A DNA stretch of 10,195 bases from RGIG7949 sp045628845. GTDB lineage: Bacteria; Bacillota; Clostridia; Oscillospirales; Oscillospiraceae. The notes under the pieces were generated by a model, which was given only the letters and a program-made list of their open reading frames with translations, made no database searches and was not told the origin of the DNA. Positions 1 through 5,849 of the stretch are shown here, one piece after another; position 1 is the first letter of the stretch, and every line of letters starts with the position of its first letter. The stretch covers positions 1-10,195 of the forward strand of contig JAZQQE010000115.1 in assembly GCA_045628845.1 (NCBI GenBank). Reading direction: 5' to 3'. The position numbers and the translations under genes were made by a program.

Positions 1-48
1 GTTCCCATAGGCTCCCATGTGTAAGGGTCAGCGAAGCGGCGAAGCGGA

Positions 49-123
49 GACTGAGGGGTTGTAAGACCGAGCTCCGCGAGCAGGACCGTAAGGGAGGGGC
101 TTGCCCCTCCCGAAAGCTCCGGC
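49..123 (+). repeat. GC-rich dispersed palindromic repeat, copy 1
   Basis: The core at 88-112 is an imperfect palindrome (GGGAGGGGC, TT, GCCCCTCCC) followed after three bases by GCTCCGGC. It matches the cores at 2900-2924 and, inverted, 2943-2967 with one or two base differences. Upstream, GACTGAGGGGTT (49-60) lies 27 bases before the core; the inverted copy near 2994-3005 has the same 12-mer 26 bases before its core, so the repeat unit is about 75 bp. The stretch 1-169 holds no gene: only this repeat and the terminator of the gene to its right. Similar intergenic repeats are, from memory, common in gut Clostridia; that is background and was not checked. Confidence 0.7.
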
Positions 124-130
124 AATAAAC

Positions 131-162
131 GAAAAAAAGAGAGCTTCCGCGGAAGCTCTCTT
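131..162 (-). terminator. Rho-independent terminator of the radical SAM gene
   Basis: Read on the minus strand, the arms 139-147 and 152-160 form a perfect 9-bp stem around a CGCG tetraloop, followed directly by seven T (complement of 132-138). It starts eight bases past the stop codon of the radical SAM gene, so it ends that transcript. Confidence 0.93.
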
Positions 163-169
163 CTCTCGT

Positions 170-1057
170 TCAGAAATCTATCGTGCCGTTTATGACGCGC
201 AGGTCGTACGGCTCGTACACGACGTTGCGGTAGGCCTCGACGTCCATCGGGACGCCGGTCCAGTCGCTGTGGATGTCGCCGTTCTGCTTGATGATGATGT
301 CGTAAAGGATGTCGTAGGTCGTGCCGTACTCGTCCGTCTCGACTATCGTCGAATAGGGGAGAGTCTTGTGGTACGTCATGTGCATCCCCTTGTAGAGGAA
401 GTGGAAGCCGTTGCGCATGCGGCAGCCGTCGAGCCCCATGTAGGTGAATTTCTGCTTGAGATCCTGCAGGATGGAGTCGTTTTCCTCCTCATAGAGGTTC
501 TCCGGGGTGGTCGCGGTGTAGTCGTAGCGGAACTGGATGGGGATGTTGTAGGGGATGAAGCGCTCGACGTAGGCAGGGAGGTCGTCGGTCGGGTACTTCT
601 TATAAAGCACGCAGTTTATGCGGGTGCGGCAGGCGATGCGGCCGAGCACCTCGTCGGGCGATTCCTCGACGTACTTGACGAGGTGGCGGGAGATGTTCAT
701 GCAGGTGATCTTCTTCTTGTTGCGCTCGGTGAAGGCGATCATCTCGTCGAAGCTCGTGCGCTCCTGGCAGGGGAAGGTCGTGTTGACGTATATCTTGTGC
801 GTGCGGGGCACGGCGTCGAGCATCTGCTGGAGGGCGTCGAGGTCGGCCATGGGCTCGCCGCCGGAGAAGACGAAGTCGCAGTAGGGCGTGATGCCGTCCA
901 TGATGCGGATGCTCTCGATTATCTTCTCGAGGGAAAAGCCGGAGCAGTCGGCGTATTCCTGCTTATTGATGCAGAACGGGCAGTGGTTCTGGCAGTCGTA
1001 GGGGACGAAAACGGTGACGGTCGCGCCGCCGATTCGGGTCTTGTAAGGATTGCTCAT
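170..1057 (-). CDS. Radical SAM protein without an obvious C-terminal auxiliary cluster domain
   Basis: This 295-residue protein carries the radical SAM cluster motif C22-x3-C26-x2-C29 (CQNHCPFC) and a GGEP motif at 66-69, which in this superfamily contacts SAM. It should therefore bind a [4Fe-4S] cluster and cleave SAM to a 5'-deoxyadenosyl radical; the substrate cannot be told. Further Cys lie at 38, 60, 97, 119, 143, 149 and 212, but they do not form a recognisable SPASM or Twitch array. It most resembles short MoaA/NifB-like radical SAM proteins. The start at 1057 is chosen because a GGAGG site lies just upstream (complement of about 1070-1076); an in-frame start at 1108 would only add an Arg/His-rich tail. 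It appears to be transcribed alone, possibly from a promoter in the hairpin repeat at 1129-1344, and ends at the terminator at 131-162. The radical SAM call is firm; the specific role is unknown. Confidence 0.93.
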   Translation of the reverse strand: MSNPYKTRIGGATVTVFVPYDCQNHCPFCINKQEYADCSGFSLEKIIESIRIMDGITPYCDFVFSGGEPMADLDALQQMLDAVPRTHKIYVNTTFPCQERTSFDEMIAFTERNKKKITCMNISRHLVKYVEESPDEVLGRIACRTRINCVLYKKYPTDDLPAYVERFIPYNIPIQFRYDYTATTPENLYEEENDSILQDLKQKFTYMGLDGCRMRNGFHFLYKGMHMTYHKTLPYSTIVETDEYGTTYDILYDIIIKQNGDIHSDWTGVPMDVEAYRNVVYEPYDLRVINGTIDF

Positions 1058-1128
1058 AGTATCGCCTGACCTCCGGAAAAAACGGTGACGGTGCGCTCTC
1101 GCGGACATCCGCGGCGCACAGTTATTTC

Positions 1129-1157
1129 ATTATAATGACTATCGGGAGTCGAAACAA
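1129..1157 (-). promoter_or_regulatory. Candidate repeat-borne promoter for the radical SAM gene
   Basis: On the minus strand a TATAAT -10 box (complement of 1129-1134) lies 17 bp from TTGTTT (complement of 1152-1157). The -10 sits in the terminal repeat of the hairpin element and the weak -35 in its first hairpin. Transcription would start near 1122, giving a leader of about 65 nt that includes a small 6-bp hairpin (1100-1113). The identical arrangement occurs before the MATE gene. The -35 matches consensus at only three of six positions. Confidence 0.45.
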
Positions 1158-1233
1158 TCTGTTATAAGATTGTTTCGACGACAAATCTACGATTTGGTGT
1201 CGATTTTTCAGAGAAAAATCGACGATAGTCATT
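1129..1233 (+). repeat. Multi-hairpin repeat unit A (four-way-junction fold)
   Basis: A closing stem AATGACTATCG (1134-1144) pairs perfectly over 11 bp with CGATAGTCATT (1223-1233). Inside lie three hairpins in a row: a perfect 12-bp stem 1148-1159 with 1168-1179, a 6-bp stem 1182-1187 with 1191-1196, and a 10-bp stem 1199-1208 with 1214-1223. The unit is AT-rich against GC-rich surroundings. The first 53 bases (1129-1181) recur at 2787-2839 with two mismatches. No protein is encoded. The outer ends are extended by ATTATAAT, which is shared with the far end of unit B. Confidence 0.85.
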
Positions 1234-1235
1234 GC

Positions 1236-1344
1236 AATGAGCATCGTGCAAAGTCAAATCGCTTGCGATTTTCCTTTGCATAAGCCTCAAATGAGGCTTA
1301 TTAAAACGCCATAAGGCGTTTCAACATTTGATGCTCATTATAAT
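1236..1344 (+). repeat. Multi-hairpin repeat unit B (four-way-junction fold)
   Basis: A closing stem AATGAGCATC (1236-1245) pairs perfectly with GATGCTCATT (1330-1339). Inside are three hairpins: 1247-1253 with 1274-1280, carrying an inner stem 1256-1261 with 1266-1271; 1281-1288 with 1293-1300; and 1304-1310 with 1315-1321 around an ATAA loop. The hairpin sequences differ from those in unit A, but the architecture and the arm ends (AATGA..ATC) are the same. Together units A and B are bounded by a perfect 10-bp inverted repeat, ATTATAATGA (1129-1138) and TCATTATAAT (1335-1344). This composite fills most of the gene-free gap 1058-1395. Confidence 0.85.
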
Positions 1345-1378
1345 ATACTATATGCGCAGGTGTCAACGCTCCGAGCAG

Positions 1379-1405
1379 AAAAAACTCCCGCCGCGTCACA
1401 CGCGG
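1379..1405 (-). terminator. Weak possible terminator at the MATE stop codon
   Basis: On the minus strand a 6-bp GC stem (1400-1405 with 1391-1396, three-base loop) overlaps the stop codon and is followed, after six bases, by six T (complement of 1379-1384). The distance between stem and T-run is longer than usual, so this is weak. The hairpin units just beyond it could also block read-through. Confidence 0.35.
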
Positions 1406-2748
1406 ACGCGGGGCTTCGTCCATCGCCCGGAGAGGTAGAATATGAGCGCGACGAGCATCGCGCCGCAGGCCGCGAGCGCGTAGGCGACGCCGATGCCGGG
1501 GAAGCCCCAGTCCGTAAAGCGCACGGTAAGCCACGCTATCGTGTAGCGCAGGACTATCGAGGAGAGCGCGCCGCACGCGAGCGTGATGTTCGTGTACCCC
1601 GCGCCCATGAGGACTCCGTAGAGGACGAAGAGTATGCTCTCGCATATATACGACACCGCGACCCAGCGGAAAAACGGCGCTCCGACCCCGGGCACGGCTT
1701 CGTCCGCCGTCATGAGCCCGATGAGCCTTTCCGGCATGCTCCAGATCAGTATGCATATCACGACCGTCACGCCTATGCCGACGCCCGCGCCCGCGCGGAA
1801 GCCGCGCTTTATGTTCGGGATGTTGTTCGCGCCGAGATTCTGCGCCGTGAGCGCCATCAGCGCGGACATTATCGCCTGCGGGGGGAGCTGCGCGAAGTTG
1901 CCGAGCTTGGAGACCGCGCCCGCCGCCGCCGAGGCGACGGTGTCGAAGCGGTTGATGAGCGAATTTACGAACGCGAAGGAGAGCGCGACGAGGACGAGCT
2001 GCACGCAGTTGGGCAGCGCTATTTTCAGCATCGAGCGCACGAAGCGCTTTTCTATGCGGAAGTAGCTCGGACGAAAGCGTATGAGGCCGAGCCGTTTGAC
2101 GAAGAGCGTCGTGATGACGGCGCTTACGAGCTGCGCGATTATCGTCGCGTACGCCGCGCCCGCCGGGCCCATGCCGAGCCTTCCGACGAAGAGCATATCG
2201 AGCGCGAAGTTCAGCACCGCGCAGACGGCGACGGCGATGAGCGGCTGCATGGATTCGCCCGCGGCGCGCAGTATCGCGCTGTTTGCGTTGTATATGTAGA
2301 CGACGACGGTGCCCGCGGCGCAGATAGTCAGGTAGTCCACCGCGCCGTCGAAGGCGGCGGGAGTCGTGTTCATCGCGTGCAGGAGCGGTACGCGGAGGAT
2401 GAGCGTTGCCGTCGTCAGCACGACCGCCAGCAGGAAGAGCATGCTGAAAACGCTGCCCGCCGCGCGCTCGGCGTCGTCGCGGCGCTTGCCGCCGAGGAGC
2501 TGGCCGATCACGACGCTGCCGCCGTTAGTCATGCCCATGGCGATGACGACGAGTATCTGCGTTATCGCGCCGCCGAGGTTGACCGCCGACATGCCGGCCG
2601 CGAGGTCGTAGTGCCCGACGATGGCCATGTCGACGAGGTTGTAGAGCGCCTGCAGAAGGTTTGCCGCGATGACGGGCAGGGCGAAGCGTATGAGCTTGGC
2701 GCCGATGCGGCCCGTCGTCAGGTCGCGGTAATCCGTTTTTTCCTTCAA
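1396..2748 (-). CDS. MATE-family multidrug/metabolite efflux transporter
   Basis: This 450-residue polytopic membrane protein has the length and twelve-helix hydrophobic pattern usual for MatE transporters. The N-terminal part (about 11-46) has the signature of the family: a short polar start, then RFALPVIAANLLQALYNLVD leading into MAIVG. The second half repeats the pattern from about residue 235 (SMLKIALPNCVQ). MATE proteins export cationic or other small molecules against a Na+ or H+ gradient; the substrate cannot be read from sequence. The start codon is TTG (complement of 2746-2748), supported by a GGGGGA site 6 bases upstream and by the family's N-terminal length; the next ATG would delete the first helix. 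It is transcribed leftwards, seemingly alone, and is flanked on both sides by the hairpin repeats. The promoter is probably inside the repeat at 2787-2850. Confidence 0.93.
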   Translation of the reverse strand: MKEKTDYRDLTTGRIGAKLIRFALPVIAANLLQALYNLVDMAIVGHYDLAAGMSAVNLGGAITQILVVIAMGMTNGGSVVIGQLLGGKRRDDAERAAGSVFSMLFLLAVVLTTATLILRVPLLHAMNTTPAAFDGAVDYLTICAAGTVVVYIYNANSAILRAAGESMQPLIAVAVCAVLNFALDMLFVGRLGMGPAGAAYATIIAQLVSAVITTLFVKRLGLIRFRPSYFRIEKRFVRSMLKIALPNCVQLVLVALSFAFVNSLINRFDTVASAAAGAVSKLGNFAQLPPQAIMSALMALTAQNLGANNIPNIKRGFRAGAGVGIGVTVVICILIWSMPERLIGLMTADEAVPGVGAPFFRWVAVSYICESILFVLYGVLMGAGYTNITLACGALSSIVLRYTIAWLTVRFTDWGFPGIGVAYALAACGAMLVALIFYLSGRWTKPRVRV

Positions 2749-2786
2749 TTTACGTCCCCCGCTTTCCGTGAAGCCCGTAATTACTT

Positions 2787-2815
2787 ATTATAATGACTAT
2801 CGAGAGTCGAAACAA
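2787..2815 (-). promoter_or_regulatory. Candidate repeat-borne promoter for the MATE gene
   Basis: On the minus strand TATAAT (complement of 2787-2792) stands 17 bp from TTGTTT (complement of 2810-2815), the same boxes and spacing as before the radical SAM gene. Transcription would begin near 2780, about 30 nt before the TTG start codon. No better promoter was seen between the repeat and the gene. The -35 is poor. Confidence 0.45.
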
Positions 2816-2850
2816 TCTGTTATATGATTGTTTCGACGATGCTCATTATA
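2787..2850 (+). repeat. Short chimeric copy of the hairpin repeat
   Basis: Bases 2787-2839 match 1129-1181 of unit A with two mismatches, including the perfect 12-bp hairpin (2806-2817 with 2826-2837). Bases 2838-2850 match the right end of unit B (1330-1342). The copy thus has the left arm of A (AATGACTATCG) and the right arm of B (CGATGCTCATT), whose closing stem is mismatched at two positions. A two-base overlap, GA, lies at the join. Confidence 0.85.
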
Positions 2851-2899
2851 GCCGCATTTCCCGCGCATGCGCAAGGGCAAAAATGCGAGGGACAGCGTC

Positions 2900-2935
2900 G
2901 TAGGGGAGGGGCTTGTCCCTCCCGCGTGCTCCGGC
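2900..2935 (+). repeat. GC-rich dispersed palindromic repeat, copy 2
   Basis: The core at 2900-2924 followed by GCTCCGGC at 2928-2935 matches copy 1 (88-123) with two core differences. It faces copy 3 as an inverted repeat: 25 bases pair with 2943-2967 with one mismatch across an 18-base spacer, so the pair can form a very stable long hairpin. Confidence 0.75.
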
Positions 2936-2942
2936 TGTTTTT

Positions 2943-3005
2943 CGGGAGGGGCAAGCCCCTCCCCTACGGCAGGACGGCAGGGAGCGAAGAAGAAACCCCT
3001 CAGTC
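2943..3005 (-). repeat. GC-rich dispersed palindromic repeat, copy 3 (inverted)
   Basis: The core (2943-2967) is the reverse complement of copies 1 and 2. The sequence on its right carries the inverse of GACTGAGGGGTT (2994-3005), at nearly the same distance as in copy 1. Copies 2 and 3 fill the gene-free gap 2851-3084 between the MATE gene and the UGSC-like gene, together with the terminator at 3028-3062. Confidence 0.75.
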
Positions 3006-3027
3006 GTCCGCCTTACGGCAGTGTGCC

Positions 3028-3062
3028 AAAGCCCGGCCTGTGACCGAGGTCACGGGCCGGGC
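3028..3062 (-). terminator. Terminator of the UGSC-like gene
   Basis: GCCCGGCC (3031-3038) pairs with 3055-3062, and GTGAC (3040-3044) pairs with GTCAC (3049-3053), giving a very strong stem interrupted by one mismatch on the minus strand. On the minus strand it is followed by only three T (complement of 3028-3030), so the U-tract is short. Its position 22 bases past the stop codon supports a terminator role. Confidence 0.6.
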
Positions 3063-3084
3063 CTGTCATTGGGGATATCCCGCC

Positions 3085-4833
3085 TTATCTGCCGTACTTC
3101 GTGAGCGCCGCACCGTGGATGACCTTCGTCATCCAGGGCTTGGAGACGCTGCCGATGAAGCCGGAGGAGGAGCCGGAGGTCGTCTCGTAGAGGTTCGTGT
3201 TGCCGGAGCCCGCGCCCGCGACGAAGACCATCAGGTGCTCGGGCTGGCTGAACGGCTCGCGGCGCAGGCCGGGCTTGACGTCTGCGGGCGTGAGGGCCAT
3301 GCGGCCGACGGCGTTGTCCTTGGCGAGCTCGGCGCAGAGGGCCTTTCGCTCGTCCTCGGTCATCTTGTCGTAGTCGATGGCGTTCTTCTTGTAGACGTAG
3401 TCGATGAAGCCCTGCTTGGTGTAGCCGAGATCAGCTATCTGGCGGGCGAGGGTCGGGTGCATGACGAGCATGTGGCGCACGCCGTTGGCAAAGCGCGGCA
3501 GGCCGTAGTTGCCGAAGATGGGGGAGTTGCGTCCGAATAGGTCGGCGACGGTGTCGAGGCGCTCCTGGATGCTGCCGTAGCCGAGGCTTTCGGCGGGGCC
3601 GCGCGTCTCGTTGACGAATTCGCACGCCGTGATGACGCTCTCGTCCGGGCCGTAGCCGTTCTGCTCGGCCCAGGATTCCCACGGGCTGTCGTCCTGGTTT
3701 TCGGCGACGAAGATGTTGGCGTACGCCGCGGGACGGCCGGGGCCGCCGGGGGAGGCGTAGAGGGTCATGTCGCGCCAGCCGATGGTTATCATGCTCATGA
3801 GGACGGCGCGGCCTATCGCGCTGTTGGCGCGGTAGCCGGGGGCGAGGTAGCCGACCTTGTTGTTTATCCCGAGCTCCTTGACGATGGGGCCGGAGATGAA
3901 GATGGCGGGGAGTATCTCGTTGACGATGTGGAACTGGTTGAAGTTCGGGTCGGTCAGAGTCTCGATGATGGACATGATGACGGGGAGCCATTCGGGCTTC
4001 GCGCCCGCCATGACGGAGGCTATGGCGATCTTCTCGACGGTGGCGTAGCCGAGCTTCGGCTCCATGACGCCGATGACCTTGTCGCGAGGATAGGTCGTGC
4101 CGGTGAGCATCCAGTCGACGGCCTCCGGCGTCGGGGGCACGAGGGCGAGCCCGTCGCCGATATGGTTCTCGTCGCAGAATTCGAGGAACTTCTCGTACGC
4201 CTCGGCGTAGCTCTCGCCCTCAAAGACCTTGTTACCGTAGTCGGGGGCGAGGTCAAAGGAGCGCTTCTCCTCCTCGGTGAGGGGGTCGGTCAGCTTGGCG
4301 ATGATGTCCTCGAGGCAGCTGTCGACGACCTTTTCCATGGCCTCGTCGTTGTACTTCGCGGCGCAGTAGGCCGTCGCGGGGAGGGCGGCTACGCGGACCG
4401 CGGGCATGCCGTTTATGTCCTGATTGGCCTGCTTCGCGCGCACGAGCACGTCGACGCTGAGGCTGACGCCGGGGCGGCCTGCCTGCTCCATGCAGACGCC
4501 CGCGTCGTGGCGCGCCTGGGAGTGGGAGTCCTTGATGCCCTCTATCCACACGTCGCACTGCTGAGCGACCTCGAGCGCGCGGCTCGGGGGCGCGACGGGG
4601 GTCCCGAAGGAGTCCATGCGGAGGAACTTCGCCGTGGGATAGCGCTCCTGCAGCCTGCGCTGCAGAACGTCAAAGAAGGGGTCGGCGCTCGCGCCGTACC
4701 GTCCGGGGATGTTGATGCTCATCATGGCGATGGTCTTGCCGTCGAGCGTTTCGGGGCGGGGCACGGAGAGCCCCACGCGCTTCGAGTCGACAAGGACGCC
4801 TCTGGGTTCGAGAATCTCGATGGAAACGGGCAT
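3085..4833 (-). CDS. UGSC-family-like protein lacking the UGSC motif, fused to a second conserved domain
   Basis: This 582-residue protein appears soluble, with no signal peptide or membrane helix. Residues about 30-155 follow the pattern I recall for UGSC (seleno)proteins: LDGKTIA near 30, a helix-strand stretch, DVWIEGI at 94-100, HDA at 109-111, then a strand and a GMP near 142. In UGSC proteins a Sec/Cys-Gly-Ser-Cys redox motif sits about nine residues before the HD; here those positions read I-K-D-S (100-103), so redox chemistry through that motif is not possible. Residues about 226-400 form another conserved block with DGLALVPPTPEAVDWML, a PGYRANSAIGRA segment (332-342) and a VAENQDDSPWESW segment. 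The start at 4833 has GAGGTG eight bases upstream; an upstream GTG at 4842 lies inside that site. It is transcribed alone from a strong promoter. The family call is from memory and moderate; the function is unknown. Confidence 0.6.
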   Translation of the reverse strand: MPVSIEILEPRGVLVDSKRVGLSVPRPETLDGKTIAMMSINIPGRYGASADPFFDVLQRRLQERYPTAKFLRMDSFGTPVAPPSRALEVAQQCDVWIEGIKDSHSQARHDAGVCMEQAGRPGVSLSVDVLVRAKQANQDINGMPAVRVAALPATAYCAAKYNDEAMEKVVDSCLEDIIAKLTDPLTEEEKRSFDLAPDYGNKVFEGESYAEAYEKFLEFCDENHIGDGLALVPPTPEAVDWMLTGTTYPRDKVIGVMEPKLGYATVEKIAIASVMAGAKPEWLPVIMSIIETLTDPNFNQFHIVNEILPAIFISGPIVKELGINNKVGYLAPGYRANSAIGRAVLMSMITIGWRDMTLYASPGGPGRPAAYANIFVAENQDDSPWESWAEQNGYGPDESVITACEFVNETRGPAESLGYGSIQERLDTVADLFGRNSPIFGNYGLPRFANGVRHMLVMHPTLARQIADLGYTKQGFIDYVYKKNAIDYDKMTEDERKALCAELAKDNAVGRMALTPADVKPGLRREPFSQPEHLMVFVAGAGSGNTNLYETTSGSSSGFIGSVSKPWMTKVIHGAALTKYGR

Positions 4834-4894
4834 ATATTTCACCTCAGATACAGAATTCCCCGCGCCCGCGGACGCAGGTGCTTTTATGTATTAA

Positions 4895-4923
4895 ATTGTA
4901 TCGTCCCCGCCCCCGTTTGTCAA
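4895..4923 (-). promoter_or_regulatory. Sigma-A-type promoter of the UGSC-like gene
   Basis: On the minus strand a consensus TTGACA (complement of 4918-4923) and TACAAT (complement of 4895-4900) are separated by 17 bp. Transcription should start near 4888, giving a leader of about 55 nt before the ATG at 4833. Confidence 0.88.
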
Positions 4924-4945
4924 TATTTGCTCACGGATGCGGATG

Positions 4946-4974
4946 TTGCATTGTCCGCGCGGAAGTGATAGAAT
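4946..4974 (+). promoter_or_regulatory. Sigma-A-type promoter of the YczE-like gene
   Basis: TTGCAT (4946-4951) and TAGAAT (4969-4974) are separated by 17 bp. The -35 lies only 22 bp from the -35 of the opposite promoter, so the two are back to back. Start of transcription is expected near 4981, about 29 nt before the start codon. Confidence 0.75.
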
Positions 4975-5009
4975 ACGTGCCCAGGCAGAAAAAGAAAGCT
5001 GGAAGACAG

Positions 5010-5696
5010 ATGAAGCTTTTTGAAAACCGGAGCGTCGGCGCGATACTCCTGAATATGCTCATCGCGGCGGTGAGCCTTTTCGTCAACGGCTTCGGTGTGT
5101 ACCTGACCATACACGCGGACCTCGGCGCCGCGCCGTGGGACGTATTCAATCTCGGACTCTCCCACACGTTCGGCATTCTCTACGGCACCGCCTCGATAAT
5201 AGTCTCGTTCGTCGTGCTCAGCGTGGACGTTCTGCTGCGCGAGCCCATCGGCATCGCGATGATAATAGACGCCATCGTCGTCGGCAAGTCCGTGGACTTT
5301 TTCAATTACATAGACGTCGTGCCCGTCCCGCAGAAGCTGTGGTCGGGCATACTGATGGTGATAGTCGGGCTCGTCATCATAGGCTACACGCAGTTTACTT
5401 ATATGCGCGCCTCGCTCGGCTGCGGGCCGCGCGACACTCTCCTCGTCGGGCTGAAAAAGCGCCTGAAAAAGATCCCCATCGGCGCCGTCAGCATAGCGCT
5501 GCTCTCGCTCGTGACCCTCGTCGGCTGGCTGCTCGGCGGCAAGGTCGGCATCGGCACGATACTCTGCGCCTTCGGCGCGGGGCCCATCATGCAGCTTGCG
5601 TTCCACACGGTCCGCTTCGACGCGACGGCGGTGCACCATCAGAACATCCTCGCCTCCGCGAAGGTATTCGCCGCGGCGCTGAAAAAGAAAAAGTAA
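5010..5696 (+). CDS. YczE/YyaS/YitT-type integral membrane protein
   Basis: A 228-residue membrane protein with about five hydrophobic helices. It has the feature I associate with YczE-like proteins: a loop HADLGAAPWDVFNLGLS (35-51), which recurs in the second half as RASLGCGPRDTLLVGLK (133-149). Each is followed at similar distance by a glycine-rich helix (GIAMIIDAIVVG at 81-92; GIGTILCAFGAG at 180-191). This shows an internal two-fold duplication, as in many small transporters. B. subtilis yczE is known from the sfp region, but the transported molecule, if any, is unknown. The C-terminus ends in four lysines, presumably cytoplasmic. The start at 5010 is supported by GGAAG at 5001-5005; the frame stays open upstream but without a better site. 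It has its own promoter (4946-4974) and terminator (5709-5738), so it is monocistronic. Confidence 0.85.
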   Translation: MKLFENRSVGAILLNMLIAAVSLFVNGFGVYLTIHADLGAAPWDVFNLGLSHTFGILYGTASIIVSFVVLSVDVLLREPIGIAMIIDAIVVGKSVDFFNYIDVVPVPQKLWSGILMVIVGLVIIGYTQFTYMRASLGCGPRDTLLVGLKKRLKKIPIGAVSIALLSLVTLVGWLLGGKVGIGTILCAFGAGPIMQLAFHTVRFDATAVHHQNILASAKVFAAALKKKK

Positions 5697-5708
5697 GTCC
5701 GGCTTCAA

Positions 5709-5738
5709 GGCCGCACCGTGCCCGGTGCGGCCTTTTTT
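5709..5738 (+). terminator. Rho-independent terminator of the YczE-like gene
   Basis: A perfect 10-bp GC-rich stem (5709-5718 with 5723-5732) with a TGCC loop is followed directly by six T (5733-5738), 12 bases after the stop codon. Confidence 0.97.
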
Positions 5739-5797
5739 ATCGCTTTCTGCCGCTCCGGCAGGAAAAGCTCCTTAGATGGCCGTCCCGTTCCGCCCGC

Positions 5798-5826
5798 TTG
5801 AAAACGCGGCCGGCCTGATATAAAAT
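5798..5826 (+). promoter_or_regulatory. Promoter of the methyltransferase gene
   Basis: TTGAAA (5798-5803) is followed 17 bp later by TAAAAT (5821-5826). An overlapping TATAAA at 5819 would give 15 bp. The leader would be short, about 17 nt to the ATG at 5850. Confidence 0.65.
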
Positions 5827-5849
5827 CAGAAAAAAGGACGGTGACGGAC

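Noticed and set aside
101..1069. 322-codon open frame on the plus strand at the left end
   Set aside because: It is the shadow of the radical SAM gene, is Val/Asp/Ala-rich and has no ribosome site; the opposite strand has the cluster motif, ribosome site and terminator.
1129..1344. tRNA-like or CRISPR array interpretation of the hairpin region
   Set aside because: The clover-leaf look has no anticodon arm, T-loop or CCA-type end, and the hairpins are of different sequence and spacing, so there are no regular direct repeats with spacers.
1360..2793. 477-codon open frame on the plus strand opposite the MATE gene
   Set aside because: It is antisense to a clear membrane transporter, has an Arg/Ala/Glu/Asp-rich composition typical of shadow frames in GC-rich DNA, and no ribosome site.
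3085..4833. Selenoprotein with an in-frame UGA
   Set aside because: The frame has no internal UGA and the positions of the UGSC motif are occupied by I-K-D-S, so no selenocysteine is encoded there.
5742..5766. Hairpin after the YczE-like gene as a second terminator
   Set aside because: The stem CTGCCG/CGGCAG is not followed by a T-run on either strand, and a much better terminator is only a few bases away.
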